A stretch of DNA of 64,000 nt from Falciphora oryzae (lineage: Eukaryota > Ascomycota > Sordariomycetes > Magnaporthales > Magnaporthaceae): the NCBI GenBank assembly GCA_000733355.1, contig JNVV01000019.1, positions 167,047 through 231,046 of the forward strand, given 5' to 3'. The notes under the pieces are model-generated. The model saw nothing but the letters and a program-made list of their open reading frames with translations. It was not told where the DNA came from and searched no databases. Shown here one piece after another: positions 34,327 to 45,657 of this stretch. Within the stretch, counting starts at the first letter, position 1, and every line of letters starts with the position of its first letter. A program made the position numbers and the translations under genes.

Positions 34327-36076
34327 ATGCCCCCTCGGCCAATTTTGCGGACTCCGCGGCCGTCGATATGGCGTCGCAGCACCGCGCTTCAGCCGGCAAG
34401 CCGCGCATCTTGGGTGCGAAGGCGGTCGCGCACTTCAGCGCCAAAGCCGTCGGACAAGCCGTCCCCACCCCCAGCCGGCAGTGAGCCCCAACAGAGCAGT
34501 CAACAACCCCCGCTCAGGGATGGCCGTCCCTTGCGCATGGCCATCGTCGGCTCCGGCCCGGCCGGGTTCTACACCGCGCACCGGGTCATGTCCAAGCTGC
34601 AGGACGCCAAGGTCGACATGTACGAGGCCCTCCCCGTCCCCTTTGGCCTGGTCAGGTTCGGCGTCGCCCCGGACCACCCCGAGGTCAAGAACTGCCAGGC
34701 CAGGTTCGACGAGATCGCCAGCTCCCCCAACTTCACATTTATCGGCAACACAGCGGTCGGCGCGCCCAGCAGCCACCCGGGCGGCGGGAGCCTCCCGCTC
34801 CGTCTCCTGATGCGCAACTATGACGCCATCGTGTTCGCCTACGGAGCCGGCCGGGACAGAATGCTGGGAATTCCGGGGGAGGACTTGAAAGGCGTCCGCT
34901 CGGCCCGCCAGTTTGTCGGCTGGTACAACGGCCTTCCGGAGCACGCGGACCTCGACATCGACCTCACTGCCGGCGAAGAAGCCGTCATTATAGGCCAGGG
35001 CAATGTTGCACTGGACGTGGCGCGAATACTACTTACGGATGTCGATGTTCTGCGCAAGACTGACATTGCCGAGCATGCCATCGAGGCTCTATCCCGAAGT
35101 CGCGTCAAGAGGGTGCATGTTGTCGGTCGTCGTGGTCCAATGCAGGTAAGAAAAAGCGGCGCGAGATGGCCGCTTTTTGTTTCACTCAGCCATTCTCCGG
35201 GACTAATAATGCTCCGTCCGACAGGCTGCCTTCACTATCAAGGAGGCAAGAGAGCTTATGAAACTGCCCAACGTGGGTTTTCACGGCGTGGAAGATGGAC
35301 TTATACCGCCGAATAGAGACGAAATCCAACGGCCGCTCAGGCGCCTCATGGAGCTTCTCCTGAAGGGCTCCCCTTCTTCTCCAGCCGAGACGCCCAAGTC
35401 TTGGTCCCTGGATTTCTGTCTCAGGCCTTTCCAGTTTAGAAGGAGACAGGACGACCAGACCAGACTCGGGTCGGTCGAGTTTCAGCGGACCATCCTCCGG
35501 CATCCTTTTGACCCCGACGCCACTGCGATCCACACTCCAGCTACGGACTCAGTGAGGCTGCGGACCCCGTTTGCATTCAAATCCATAGGCTACCGCGCCG
35601 AGCCCTTGCCGGAATTCTTAGATGTAGGTGTTAGTTTTAACACGCAAGTTGGTGTCTTTAGCAGCGACGCCGTCACCGGCCGGGTCACCAGGTGGGTCTC
35701 GGAACAGCAGTGGAAAGAAAACCTGTATGGAAGCCCGGTACAGTACTACTACCCCGGACTCTACTGCGCCGGCTGGGTCAAACGCGGTCCAACCGGCGTC
35801 ATCGCCTCAACGATGCAGGACGCCTTTACCACCGCCGACACCATCGTGAAGGACTGGCAGACCGGTGCAAAGTTCCTGCCGTTTGATGGTCATGAAAGCA
35901 CTCCCCGCCCCGGGTGGGACGCCATCTCGCACCTCGAGCCCGCAGCCCAGGCGAAGGTGGTGAGCTGGGAGGACTGGCACAAGATTGACCAGGTCGAGAA
36001 GGAGAGGGGCCGACTCAAGGGCAAGGAGCGGGAAAAGCTGCCGACGGCGTCGGAAATGCTATCCGTGCTTTCGTGA
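34327..36076 (+). CDS. ARH1: Mitochondrial NADPH:adrenodoxin/ferredoxin reductase
   Basis: FAD enzyme passing electrons from NADPH to mitochondrial ferredoxin (Yah1) for Fe-S cluster and heme A synthesis. Exons are 34327-35145 and 35225-36076, giving about 556 aa. The first about 45 residues are Arg-rich and nearly free of acidic residues (MPPRPILRTPRPSIWRRSTA), a good matrix presequence. The FAD site MAIVGSGPAGFYTAHRV, the PDHPEVKNCQARFDEIA segment, the NADP-binding IIGQGNVALDVARILL and the C-terminal GWVKRGPTGVIASTMQDA match the family. The frame extends upstream only to a TTG, so the ATG at 34327 was chosen. Converges with ETFA; 153 bp separate the stops. Confidence 0.95.
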
Positions 36077-36229
36077 CAAGCCAGCTAGTGCTGTGAGATA
36101 GGGCAACAGTCCATGAAGAACAGGTTTACAAGGTTTCATGTTTAGGTATTTTAGATTTTCCTCTTGCGGGCGAACCGATCGAACACAAAACATCATGTCA
36201 TTGTACAAGAGGGCGAAGAGATGTGTTAA

Positions 36230-37359
36230 TCATGACGACTCTTTGAGTTTCTCCGTCAGTTCCGGCACTTTCTCGAATAGATCGCCGACTAGTCCCACAT
36301 CGGCCACCTGGAAGATGGGCGCTTCAGGGTCCTTGTTGATGGCCGCAATGACTTTGCTGTCCTTCATGCCGGCCAAGTGCTGGATGGCGCCCGAGATGCC
36401 GACGGCCATGTACAGCTGCGGCGCCACGATCTTGCCCGTCTGCCCGACCTGCAGGCTGTTGTCGGCGTAACCGCTGTCGACAGCGGCCCGGGAGGCTCCC
36501 ACAGCGGCGCCCAGCGCATCCGCGAGCGGCAGCATGACCTTGTCAAAGTCCTCCTTGGACTTGAGCCCGCGCCCGCCCGACACGACCCTGCCGGCGGTCG
36601 CGAGGTCCGGCCTGTCCGACTTGGCCAGGTCCTCAGACACCCACTCGCTCAGGCCCTCGGCCCTGGGGTCGGCGCCATCCTCGACCGCGGCCGATCCCGA
36701 ACCGGGCGCCGAGTCTGCGGAGGAGAATGCCGTGCCGCGGATGGTGATGACCTTGACCGGGTCCGTCGACTGCACCGTCGCGATCGCGTTGCCGGCGTAA
36801 ATCGGCCTCACGAAGGTGTCCTCGCTCTCGACGGCTGTGATGTCGGATATTTGTTGCGAGTCGAGGAGGGCGGCAACACGGGGCATCACGCTCTTGCCGA
36901 AGGCCGTGTGGCCCGCAATCACATGTGTATAGCCCCCCTTCTTAATGTTTTCAACGAGTAGCGGGGCATAGTTCTCGGGGAGACCCTGGAAGTTGAAAAT
37001 CATTTAGCTCCTGAAGAAAAAGAAACAACAAGAACCGGGACGGCTAGATGTTCCTGTCCCACCTTTTCGTATGCGCTGCTCTCGATCACCAGGACCTTTT
37101 CTAACCCCTCGACCTTGGCAGCCTCCTCGGCGGCCCTCCTGGCGCTGGCCCCGGCGACTATGGCGTGAATAGACCCTCCCAGTTTCTTGGCGGCCGTGAC
37201 GGCGCTCAGAGAGCCGGCATTGAGCTTCCCGTCCCTCTGCTCCAGGACGGCGAGGCTCGAAAGTAACCTTTGGAGGCTGCAGGGGGTGGTTATGAATGCT
37301 GGGCGGGCCAGATTTCCTCGAGCCTGTCCGAGGACAGCTCTGCGCGCGACCGACAGCAT
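36230..37359 (-). CDS. ETFA: Electron transfer flavoprotein subunit alpha
   Basis: Mitochondrial matrix FAD protein that, with ETF-beta, takes electrons from acyl-CoA and amino-acid dehydrogenases to ETF-ubiquinone oxidoreductase (AIM45 in yeast). Exons on the minus strand are 37359-37063 and 36985-36230, giving about 350 aa. [20 protein letters not shown] is a matrix presequence. The join gives [18 protein letters not shown]. The C-terminal FAD domain shows [24 protein letters not shown] and the signature [20 protein letters not shown]. The intron donor GTGGGA is non-optimal, but the frame and conservation support it. The frame continues upstream of 37359, but the leader fits the internal ATG. 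Confidence 0.95.
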
Positions 37360-37989
37360 CGTGATGCCCCGCGGTATGAATCCGACAGTATGATTTATCG
37401 GCAATTTGTTCGGGCTTTCACGGTCAGCAATTGAGGTCGTCGCAATTGAGGTGGGTGAGGAGGGAGCTGGCCGAGGAAGCGTCATCGGCCTTGTGGCCCA
37501 CAGAGCGGCGGCGGAGGACTAGACGGGCAGGCCTGGGCCCCCCTGTCCCCTTCCGAGGTTAGCCGGCACGCCGGGCTAGGTCGTAGCGGCCAATTAGACT
37601 CAATCTATGGACCCATACAGAGGTTGGTGAGTTCGCGCGAGTGATGGCTCAAATTCCGGCCTGATTCCACAGGCAGCAACCAGTCGCAAATTTCCAGCCA
37701 GAAGTAGGACACCTCCAGCCAGACGAACACGCGCTTGCTTCGTGGATCGCAAAATCGCGTCCAACAGATCTCGACAAGGCGTCGGCGCATCGACCGAGCA
37801 CCCTTGAAAAGCCGCAACGCGTCGAATCCATAACATTTGGCGTTCGCATTTGTCCACGGCAGCACTGGTACATTTGATTGCTAGCTGTTATTTTTGATCT
37901 GCGCCTTTTTTGCTCGTTGACGGACGCGGGCCCCGTTCGCAAAGCTTTCCACCCCAGACACCTTGCCTCCCTGAGGCGCATCGACCACG
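37360..37989. promoter_or_regulatory. Divergent promoter region, ETFA and SWIRM/SANT gene
   Basis: 630 bp between outward-facing starts. CCGAGG hexamers occur at 37471-37476 and 37553-37558; this is the core bound by the fungal fatty-acid regulators FarA/FarB (known in Aspergillus). Relevance here is inference. Confidence 0.5.
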
Positions 37990-40321
37990 ATGGACGAGTC
38001 CGCAAACTATGGCAGTCCCGCCAACGGCGCATCGCCAAACAGCAATCCCATCCTTGCGCAGCCGCCCCTGGAGCCAGAGACTCCCTCGACCGCGCTCAAG
38101 CCGATCGAAGGTACACCACCAAACCCCAGTTTGTCAACCACAGCCGCGCTCGCACTAGTCTTGCTATGTTGCTTGGTTTCTATATCCATTGCTCAACCTC
38201 CGTCTAACCCTCGTCTCTAGATGTGCAAATGGGCGATGGAGCTTCCGGTGATCCCGTCATCAAGCAGGACAACGCCACACCTGCGCCCCCTGTCGTGTCG
38301 GAAACAGCCCTCGATGTACCTGAAGGACCCCCCGCCGAGACGACTGCTCGTGAGGACGAGGAGATGAGGGATGGGCAGGAGACCCAGGAGGGCGCGGGTG
38401 ATGCCCAAGCCAAGCCGAGTGAGGGGACCGAGGATGCAGGCCAGGAGGGCAAGACCAAGGAGGCGGTCGAGAACGCTGCGCGGGAGCATCTCATCTCGCA
38501 AACCCACGCCATCGTCCTCCCCAGCTACGCGGTCTGGTTCGATATGAACGCCATCAACAGCATCGAGAGGAAGGCCCTGCCCGAGTTCTTCAATAACCGT
38601 AACCGCAGCAAGACGCCGGCTGTCTATAAGGACTACCGCGATTTCATGATCAACACCTACCGCCTCAACCCCGCCGAGTACCTCACTGTCACCGCCTGTA
38701 GGCGCAATTTGGCTGGCGACGTATGCGCAATAATGAGGGTCCACGCCTTCCTGGAGCAGTGGGGATTGATCAACTACCAGGTAAGATTATATTGCCTCGA
38801 GATTGTGACAGAACCAACTGCCTACCGTTGGCAGCAATCACGATGCCCGCTAACATCGCATTTGCTGTTGATCAGGTCGATGCTGAGCAGAGGCCATCGC
38901 ACGTCGGGCCTCCGTTCACCGGCCATTTCCGCGTGATCTGTGACACTCCCAGGGGACTGCAGCCATGGCAGCCCACTGCCGAGTCCACCGTTTCCGCTGG
39001 GAAGCCAAACGGTCAGACCGACGCCAAGGCTGTTGCCGCACCAGCGCCCAAGACTGAGTTGAACCTGGAGGTCGGCCGGAACATCTACGAGGCCAATGCG
39101 AAGGGAACGAAGCTTAGCTCCACCGAGAACAAAACCAACGGTGAAGCGCCGACCACCAACGGCACCCTGAGCGCCGGCTCTGGCACCGCGGCCACCGACG
39201 GCCTTACCAAGGCGCCGGTGGCCAAGGTCCACTGCACCCACTGTGGTTCGGACTGCACGAGGGTCTACTTCCATAAGCCGCAGGTCGACGGCGGCGCCAA
39301 CACAGCGAGGCGTGACCTGTGCCCAGACTGCTTCCTGAACGCTCGTACTGATACCAAGGACAGCAACACGAGCTACGTCAGGATGGAGAACAATGCCTAC
39401 CCGCCCATTGTGGACCGGGACGTTCCGTGGACCGACGAGGAGACCATCAGACTGCTCGAGGCGCTCCAGAAGTACGACGAGGATTGGGGCGAGATCTCTG
39501 CCCACGTCGGCACCCGGACTCGGGAAGAGTGCGCCCTCCACTTCCTGCAGCTGGATATCGAGGACAAGTATCTCGAGACGGAGCCTCTCAACGTTCCGAC
39601 AGGCATGCAGATGCTCGGATCCGGGAAGCACCTACCCTTCACACAAGCAGAGAACCCGGTCATGTCTGTCGTGGCATTCCTCGCCACCCTGGCAGATCCG
39701 GCCACGGCGGCATCCGCGTCTGGACGCACGTTTGAGGAGCTCACCAAGAGCCTCCGGAAGAAGCTGGAGATCAGCGGGGACGAGTCGCAGGCGAACGTAA
39801 AAGGCAAGGAGAAGGACGGAGATAGCATGGATGTCGATGTCCAGCAGGAGATGACCACTACGACCATGACCACCACCACCACCACCACCACAACTAAGAC
39901 CACACTGAACGAGCTGTCGGGCATCCCGCTTGCTGCCGTCGGTGCCCGGGCCGGTGCTCTTGCCTCACATGAGGAGCGGGAGATGACGCGTCTGGTGTCC
40001 GCGGCGGTCAACATAACATTGCAGAAGGTGGACATGAAATTGAAGTTTTTCAACGACATGGAGGCAATCCTCCAGGCAGAGAGGCGCGAGCTGGAGCGGG
40101 CGCGGCAACAGCTGTACCTCGACAGGCTGGCCTTCCGGCGCAAGGTGCGCGAAGTGCAAGAGGGCCTGGAGGCGGCTGTGGCGGCAGGCGGGGAACAGGG
40201 AGCCCGCATGGCCCACGAAGTGTCACTCGACAACCCGCGACTCGGCTTTCAGCCCGCGCCCGATGCCGGCGCGGTCCAACCATTGAGCGCCGAGGGTCAA
40301 GTCAAGACTTTCGAGGCTTAG
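37990..40321 (+). CDS. RSC8: SWIRM/SANT chromatin-remodelling subunit (Rsc8/Swi3/Ssr-like)
   Basis: Core scaffold subunit of SWI/SNF and/or RSC nucleosome remodellers. Exons are 37990-38110, 38221-38780 and 38876-40321, giving about 708 aa. Domain order: acidic N terminus, SWIRM at about 130-228 ([20 protein letters not shown] ... [11 protein letters not shown]), a zinc-binding segment at about 345-385 (CTHCGSDC ... CPDC), SANT at about 411-460 ([20 protein letters not shown]), and a long C-terminal coiled coil ([20 protein letters not shown]). A threonine tract encoded by ACC/ACT codons interrupts the linker before the coiled coil. Whether it serves SWI/SNF, RSC or both cannot be told from sequence. 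Divergent from ETFA. Confidence 0.93.
39856..39905 (+). repeat. Coding ACC trinucleotide repeat (poly-Thr)
   Basis: In-frame ACC/ACT/ACG repeats encode roughly 17 threonines broken by one Met and one Lys in the RSC8-like protein. Length changes by whole units would stay in frame. Confidence 0.85.
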
Positions 40322-42309
40322 GAGCAGAATGTCTTACGGAGACAGCCACATGGATGCAGAATGGACCAAGGGTTCTAATGTATACCCCTGACGGACGGCT
40401 AGCGTGAGCTTTCGTCACAGCTTTTGGGGCGGGACGGGAGCCTCTTTTTCAGGGGCAGTTGGTGAATTATCCGGAGTCATTCGGGGTTCATACGGCGGAC
40501 GTGTTTGTATTGTTACAGCGGAAATCGGGCTTTTTATCACCAAGGGACAACGGGAATATGCTTTTCTGTTTTTCAGTCTATTCCTTTTTCTTTTTCGTGG
40601 TACTCTTCTTTTTTATACATGCCCTTCAGATAATGGCTGGCGTTCAACAGCCCGGAAACGAAATCGAGACGTCTTTGAATATCTTAATAGCATCTCCATC
40701 CATACCTGAGTATCTCCGAGGACGTCGACGTCTCTACTTGAATTAGTCCATGCAACTCCTGGGTAGTGACAGTGAATATCTCTGCCGATGATCTTCGTTT
40801 ACACCTTCTCCTCGGACGGGCTCGGATACGGCTCGTCTCTGATCCGTCCACCCGATGAGGTTACCTGAGCTCGGTTGCACGGTGCATGTTCAACGGATGC
40901 TGCGATGATCTAAGTGTTGGGCAGGTGACCATAGGTTTTAGGGGGTGTCCGACTTCCAAAAGATATCAGACCCCCGTTGCCTCGGCTTCTTGTGGGTGCT
41001 AGAACTGCAGCTGTGTATTCTGGCTGAGAAGCCCGACGATGCGAGCGCTGACCACGTGGCTGACAAGAAACGGGAAAGCAAGCATTGAAATGATGCGCTC
41101 AAGACGAGACAAGGTACGGAGGGTTCCCCGTCCGCCAGGCTCTCGATTCGAGAAAACATCTGCGGTCTATGCGCTGAGCCGTTGAGATAGTCTCGCGCTT
41201 GGGCAAAGACGATGTGCTTCATGTCAACCTCCCCAAGAGGTTTGGTGCATGCATGGGTACCATACTGTCTGCACATGGTCTCCTTGCTAGTATCACTAGT
41301 GACCAATTTGGATCTTGTATCCCGTACGACCTAATCCCGCCAAGCAAGAGACCGGTGCTTCTGATCTCTGGGTGTATCGTTCGTCGTTCATTATCCTCCT
41401 TATTTCCTTTCCACTATATCTCATGTTTCCTACACACCCTTATTCTTCAGCCCACACCCACCCATTCGTCATCGTCACAATGAGTGAATTCTGTGCCGTG
41501 TTTTCGCAGAGGGCAATTCGTCAACAGCTGGCCTGCCCCAATCGGCTGACCCCAGCGGTAACTGGGGCTACCGGGATGTGTGTGGTACGTTTGGGGCATG
41601 GAGACTGGATGGAGCCCGGCTGGGGGGGTCATGACGGTTAAATTGTACCTCGGCTGGAGGGGCGGCGAGTGCTCGGGCCAGCGCAAGCTAGGCCGAGCTA
41701 CCTCGATCGATTTGAATTGGACGCCTCGCTACATCCGGCCGACACAGCATTGGCCCTCTCGGCCTCTCACGAGGGCTGAGCTGCGCAGGTGAGATTCGGG
41801 GCACGGAGCGAGATGACGGGCAGCCGGTTCGTGACAATTTCACCTGTGAGCTCGGTCGGGGCAAGCGACCGCGCGGACGAGGCCAGAGAGCAAACGGAGG
41901 CTGATGGGAGGAAGGAAGGGATGACCTGCCTTGTGCCTTGGGTCAATGGGCGATAGAGGCGTCAAATCGCCAGCCAATAAAGAGTGCCACACACGGCTTC
42001 CTGGGCCAGCCTCGGCACACGTCTGTCTTGTCTCCATTCCAAATTTCCCACCGCACCGCTCCCCAAATCCCCTCACAGCAACGCCGCCAGCAACCTCAGC
42101 CAGGGCGCGTCGGGCCGGCCGCAGAGAGCAGCGAGTCAATTCGGCAGATTCGGTTGCAACACAGCGACCTCCCACCCAGCAGGCTGCTGTCCCCACCTCG
42201 TCCCCCGGCTTCTCCAGCGGCACCGTGTTTTATATCCCTACAATACGTAGCTCCGCCGCCCTCCGCCCGCTGCTAGAAAAAGGACAACCAAGGCCACACT
42301 ACCGCAGCC
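40322..42309. other. Intergenic upstream of carnitine acetyltransferase
   Basis: About 2 kb with no accepted gene. CCGAGG/CCTCGG hexamers lie at 40716-40721, 41648-41653 and 42010-42015; two more fall inside the gene's second intron. These match the FarA/FarB core used by fungal fatty-acid catabolic genes; function here is inference. Confidence 0.5.
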
Positions 42310-44771
42310 ATGTTGGCCGCCATTGCGAGAATAGAGGCTAGGACGACTCCGATGCTGATAAAGAGAACCCGCCAATTCGGCCTCCCTCTGGTGCGTACTG
42401 CCCCGATTTGTACTTGTTCCTTTCGACCGGCCGGTTTTTCTTTTATTCTGTTCTTTTTTATTTATCATTTTTTCACTTTTTTTTTTTCTGGCCAACGTGC
42501 CGGCGTGACCCAGTTTGCGTCTGCGGTGCTGGCCACCATTGCATCCTAGCTTGGCGTCGCGCACCGCCCCGTCACATGCCGATAAACCGTTGTTGCTGAC
42601 TTGTGCCGCGCTTTTCTTTTTGTCGCAACCGCGCAGCAGAGATATAACCAGAGAATCACAATGGCTCCGGCAAGCCGACGGAGCAGCAGTAGCAGCTCCT
42701 CTCTCCCAGCAGGTCCGTAATTGCCCCTGGTCCGAGGTAGAACTTTGGAAGACACGAGTCCGAGGATAATACGGCGGGGGGCGAGCGAAAGTGTCCCTAC
42801 AAAACACCCACCCTGAAGCCACCCGCAGAGCAGCCTATCACATACTCCTGGAAACCGCGCAGACATGACCACGGCTAACAGGAAATCGCCTCTCCCTGCA
42901 GGTTATGTGGAGGACAAGTCCAAGGGAGCGATGCTCCGCTTCCAGGACTCGCTGCCGCGCCTCCCCGTGCCGACGCTGGAGGAGACGGCGAGCCGTTACC
43001 TGCGGACCCTGAAGCCGATCCTGTCCAAGGCCGAGCTGGAGAGCAGCACCAAGGCCGTGCAGGAGTTCATCAAGCCGGGCGGCGCGGGCACCAAGCTGCA
43101 GGAGAAGCTGGTGGCCCGCCGCGAGGACCCTAAGCACCGCAACTGGCTGTACGAGTGGTGGAACGACGCCGCGTACCTCTCGTACCGCGACCCCGTCGTG
43201 CCCTACGTCAGCTACTTTTACTCGCACCGCGACGACCGCCGACGCCGCGACCCGGCCAAGCGCGCCGCCGCCATCACCACGGCCGCCCTCGAGTTCAAGA
43301 AGCAGGTCGACACGGGCAGCCTCGAGCCGGAGTACATGAAGAAGCTGCCCATCTGCATGGACAGCTACAAGTGGATGTTCAACGCTTCGCGCGTCGCTGC
43401 AAAGCCCGCCGACCACCCCATCAAGTTCGACGCCGCCCAGCACAAGTACATCATCGCCATCCGCAAGAACCGCTTCTACAAGATCGAGCATGAGGTCGGC
43501 GGCAGGCAGCTGAACGCGTCGGAGCTCGGGGCCCAGTTCCGCCGCGTCTACCAGCTCGCCGACCAGGAGGCCGCCGCTCGCGGCCCTGCCGTCGGCGCCC
43601 TGACCTCGGAGAATCGTGACATCTGGACCGATGCCCGCGCCACGCTCCTGGCTGCGGGTCCCGGCAACGCCGCTGCGCTTGAGGCGCTTGAGGCGTCATC
43701 CTTCGTGGTCTGCCTCGACGACTCCAGTCCCGTAACGCTCGAGGAGCGCGCGCACGCTTACTGGCACGGCGACGGCCAGAACCGCTGGTACGACAAGCCG
43801 CTGCAGTTCATCGTCAACGACAACGGCACGTCAGGCTTCATGGGCGAGCACAGCATGATGGACGGCACCCCAACCCACAGGCTAAACGACTTCGTCAACG
43901 ACGTCATCTTCAACAACAAGCTGGACTTCTCGGACCCGGCTGTCCGCTCCGGCCTGCCCGAGCCCGCCCAGATCAAGTTCGCCGTCAACGAGCAGCTGCA
44001 GGGCGAGATCGAGCGGGCCACGCGCGACTTTGCTGCCGTCATTGGCCAGCACGAGCTCGCCGTGCAGGCTTACCAGGGCTACGGCAAGGGCCTGATCAAG
44101 AAGTTTCGCTGTTCGCCCGACGCCTACGTGCAGATGGTGATCCAGCTGGCCTATCACAAGATGTACGGCAAGAACAGGCCCACGTACGAGTCGGCCGCCA
44201 CGCGCCGCTTCCAGCAGGGCCGCACCGAGACGTGCCGCTCCGTCAGCGAGGCCAGCGTGGCCTGGTGCGCCGCCATGGCGGACCCGCACGCCGCCGACGC
44301 TGACAAGGTGAAGCTGTTCCGCGCCGCAATCGACTCGCACCTCGAGTATATCGCGGCTGCCTCGGACGGCAAGGGCGTCGACCGCCACCTCTTTGGGCTC
44401 AAGCGCCTGCTCGAGCCCGGCCAGGAGGTTCCTGCCATCTACCAGGACCCGGCCTACGCCTACTCGAGCAGCTGGTACCTATCCACCTCCCAGCTAAGCT
44501 CCGAGTACTTCAACGGCTACGGCTGGAGCCAGGTCATTGACGGCGGCTTCGGTATTGCCTACATGATCAATGAGAACAAGTGAGTCTCTGTCTGAGTGTA
44601 CCGCATGTGGAACCTTGCAATCGCTAATCATTTTTCGTGCACAGCATCAACTTCAACATTGTCTCTAAGGGTCTAGGCAGCCAAAAGATGAGCTACTACC
44701 TTAACGAGGCTGCCGGCGACATGAGGGACCTTCTCGTGCCCACCCTCGAGGCGCCCAAGGCTAAGCTTTAA
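42310..44771 (+). CDS. CAT2: Carnitine O-acetyltransferase, predicted mitochondrial and peroxisomal forms
   Basis: Transfers acetyl groups between CoA and carnitine so that acetyl units can move between peroxisome, cytosol and mitochondria. Preferred exons are 42310-42390, 42637-42712, 42902-44579 and 44645-44771 (653 aa). Exon 1 encodes a basic, amphipathic leader (MLAAIARIEARTTPMLIKRT). The C terminus is PKAKL, a type 1 peroxisomal signal. A second in-frame ATG at 42661 (MAPASRRSSSS) would give a leaderless form of 618 aa. The core has DSLPRLPVPTLEETASRYL, the catalytic His in GEHSMMDGTPTH, and the conserved YGWSQVIDGGFGIAYMINEN. The donor at 42713 (GTCCGT) is weak, but the 3' side has a GCTAAC branch and a pyrimidine-rich acceptor. 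An ATG at 42865, inside that intron, gives another in-frame short form if unspliced. Family certain; the 5' structure is uncertain. Confidence 0.9.
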
Positions 44772-45657
44772 AGCATTTGAGCGGGCATGGGCGGGGATTA
44801 CTGAGAAAGAAGCAGTCCCCTTTCCATTTGTCTTTGGTGTGCTCTAGATCTATACGCAAGCGATTTTTTTGGATTATGGTGGGACAAAAGCCGGGATTGA
44901 TTGAGAGTGGCTCAGGGGCATCCATTCTAGCATGTGTCTTTCTTTGCCAATTAGATGGCGAAGATTTTGCACTGGTTCATTCCTTCCATCATCGACTTCT
45001 TGCGCTTATACTACTCTCAAGGCCGAGAGGTTCTCCTTTCCCATTCTCTTTGTCCTACCTAGATCACAGATGTTGAGTTATTCTGCTCGAGCTGCTGCAT
45101 TTTTTTGACTAGCATGAGAAGGAGACGGGTAGTTTAGAGCACTCGCATCTTGTACGATAACAAGGTGTTGGCTGAGCATGAGCAAGCAGTGGGCTGTTAT
45201 TAAATCAGGGCTGCATATGTAAGATCTCTATGGCTTTCTGACACGCAGGCAACAGACTTGGATCGAAAATAGCATCTATTTTGGGACATTTGGAAGAAAT
45301 TTATACATGCTCCGAGGCACCTACGAACTGATATTTGCTTGATAAAAAAGGGGGTATTTTCCACATCACAATGCAGAACCATCAAGAAGCGGAGCTAGCC
45401 CAGGCGGGGAAGACAGAATACACTAAAACCCACGGCATCAATAAAGGGGGAAAGAGTCAGAGACGAAGAGACCACTGGAAGCACACTGCGTAAATGGAGC
45501 GTTGGAACAAAACTCGGAAATCCAACGGACAAGCTGGGGCTGGACAGGTAAATTTACATCACCTCCTACGTCTTGCCTCTATTTTTTTTTTTTTTCATTT
45601 TCTTTTCTCTGCTTCTCTTGATCGAGGCACAACATAACACAGATGCTTTCCACCCCC
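44772..45657. other. Intergenic between convergent CAT2 and CAP genes
   Basis: 886 bp of 3' flanks; a T14 tract at 45582-45595 lies just past the CAP stop. No gene recognised. Confidence 0.6.

Noticed and set aside
42865..42901. ATG at 42865 as the main start of the carnitine acetyltransferase
   Set aside because: The stretch contains a perfect GCTAAC branch site and a pyrimidine-rich acceptor at 42901, so it reads as an intron end. It is kept only as a possible alternative short form.
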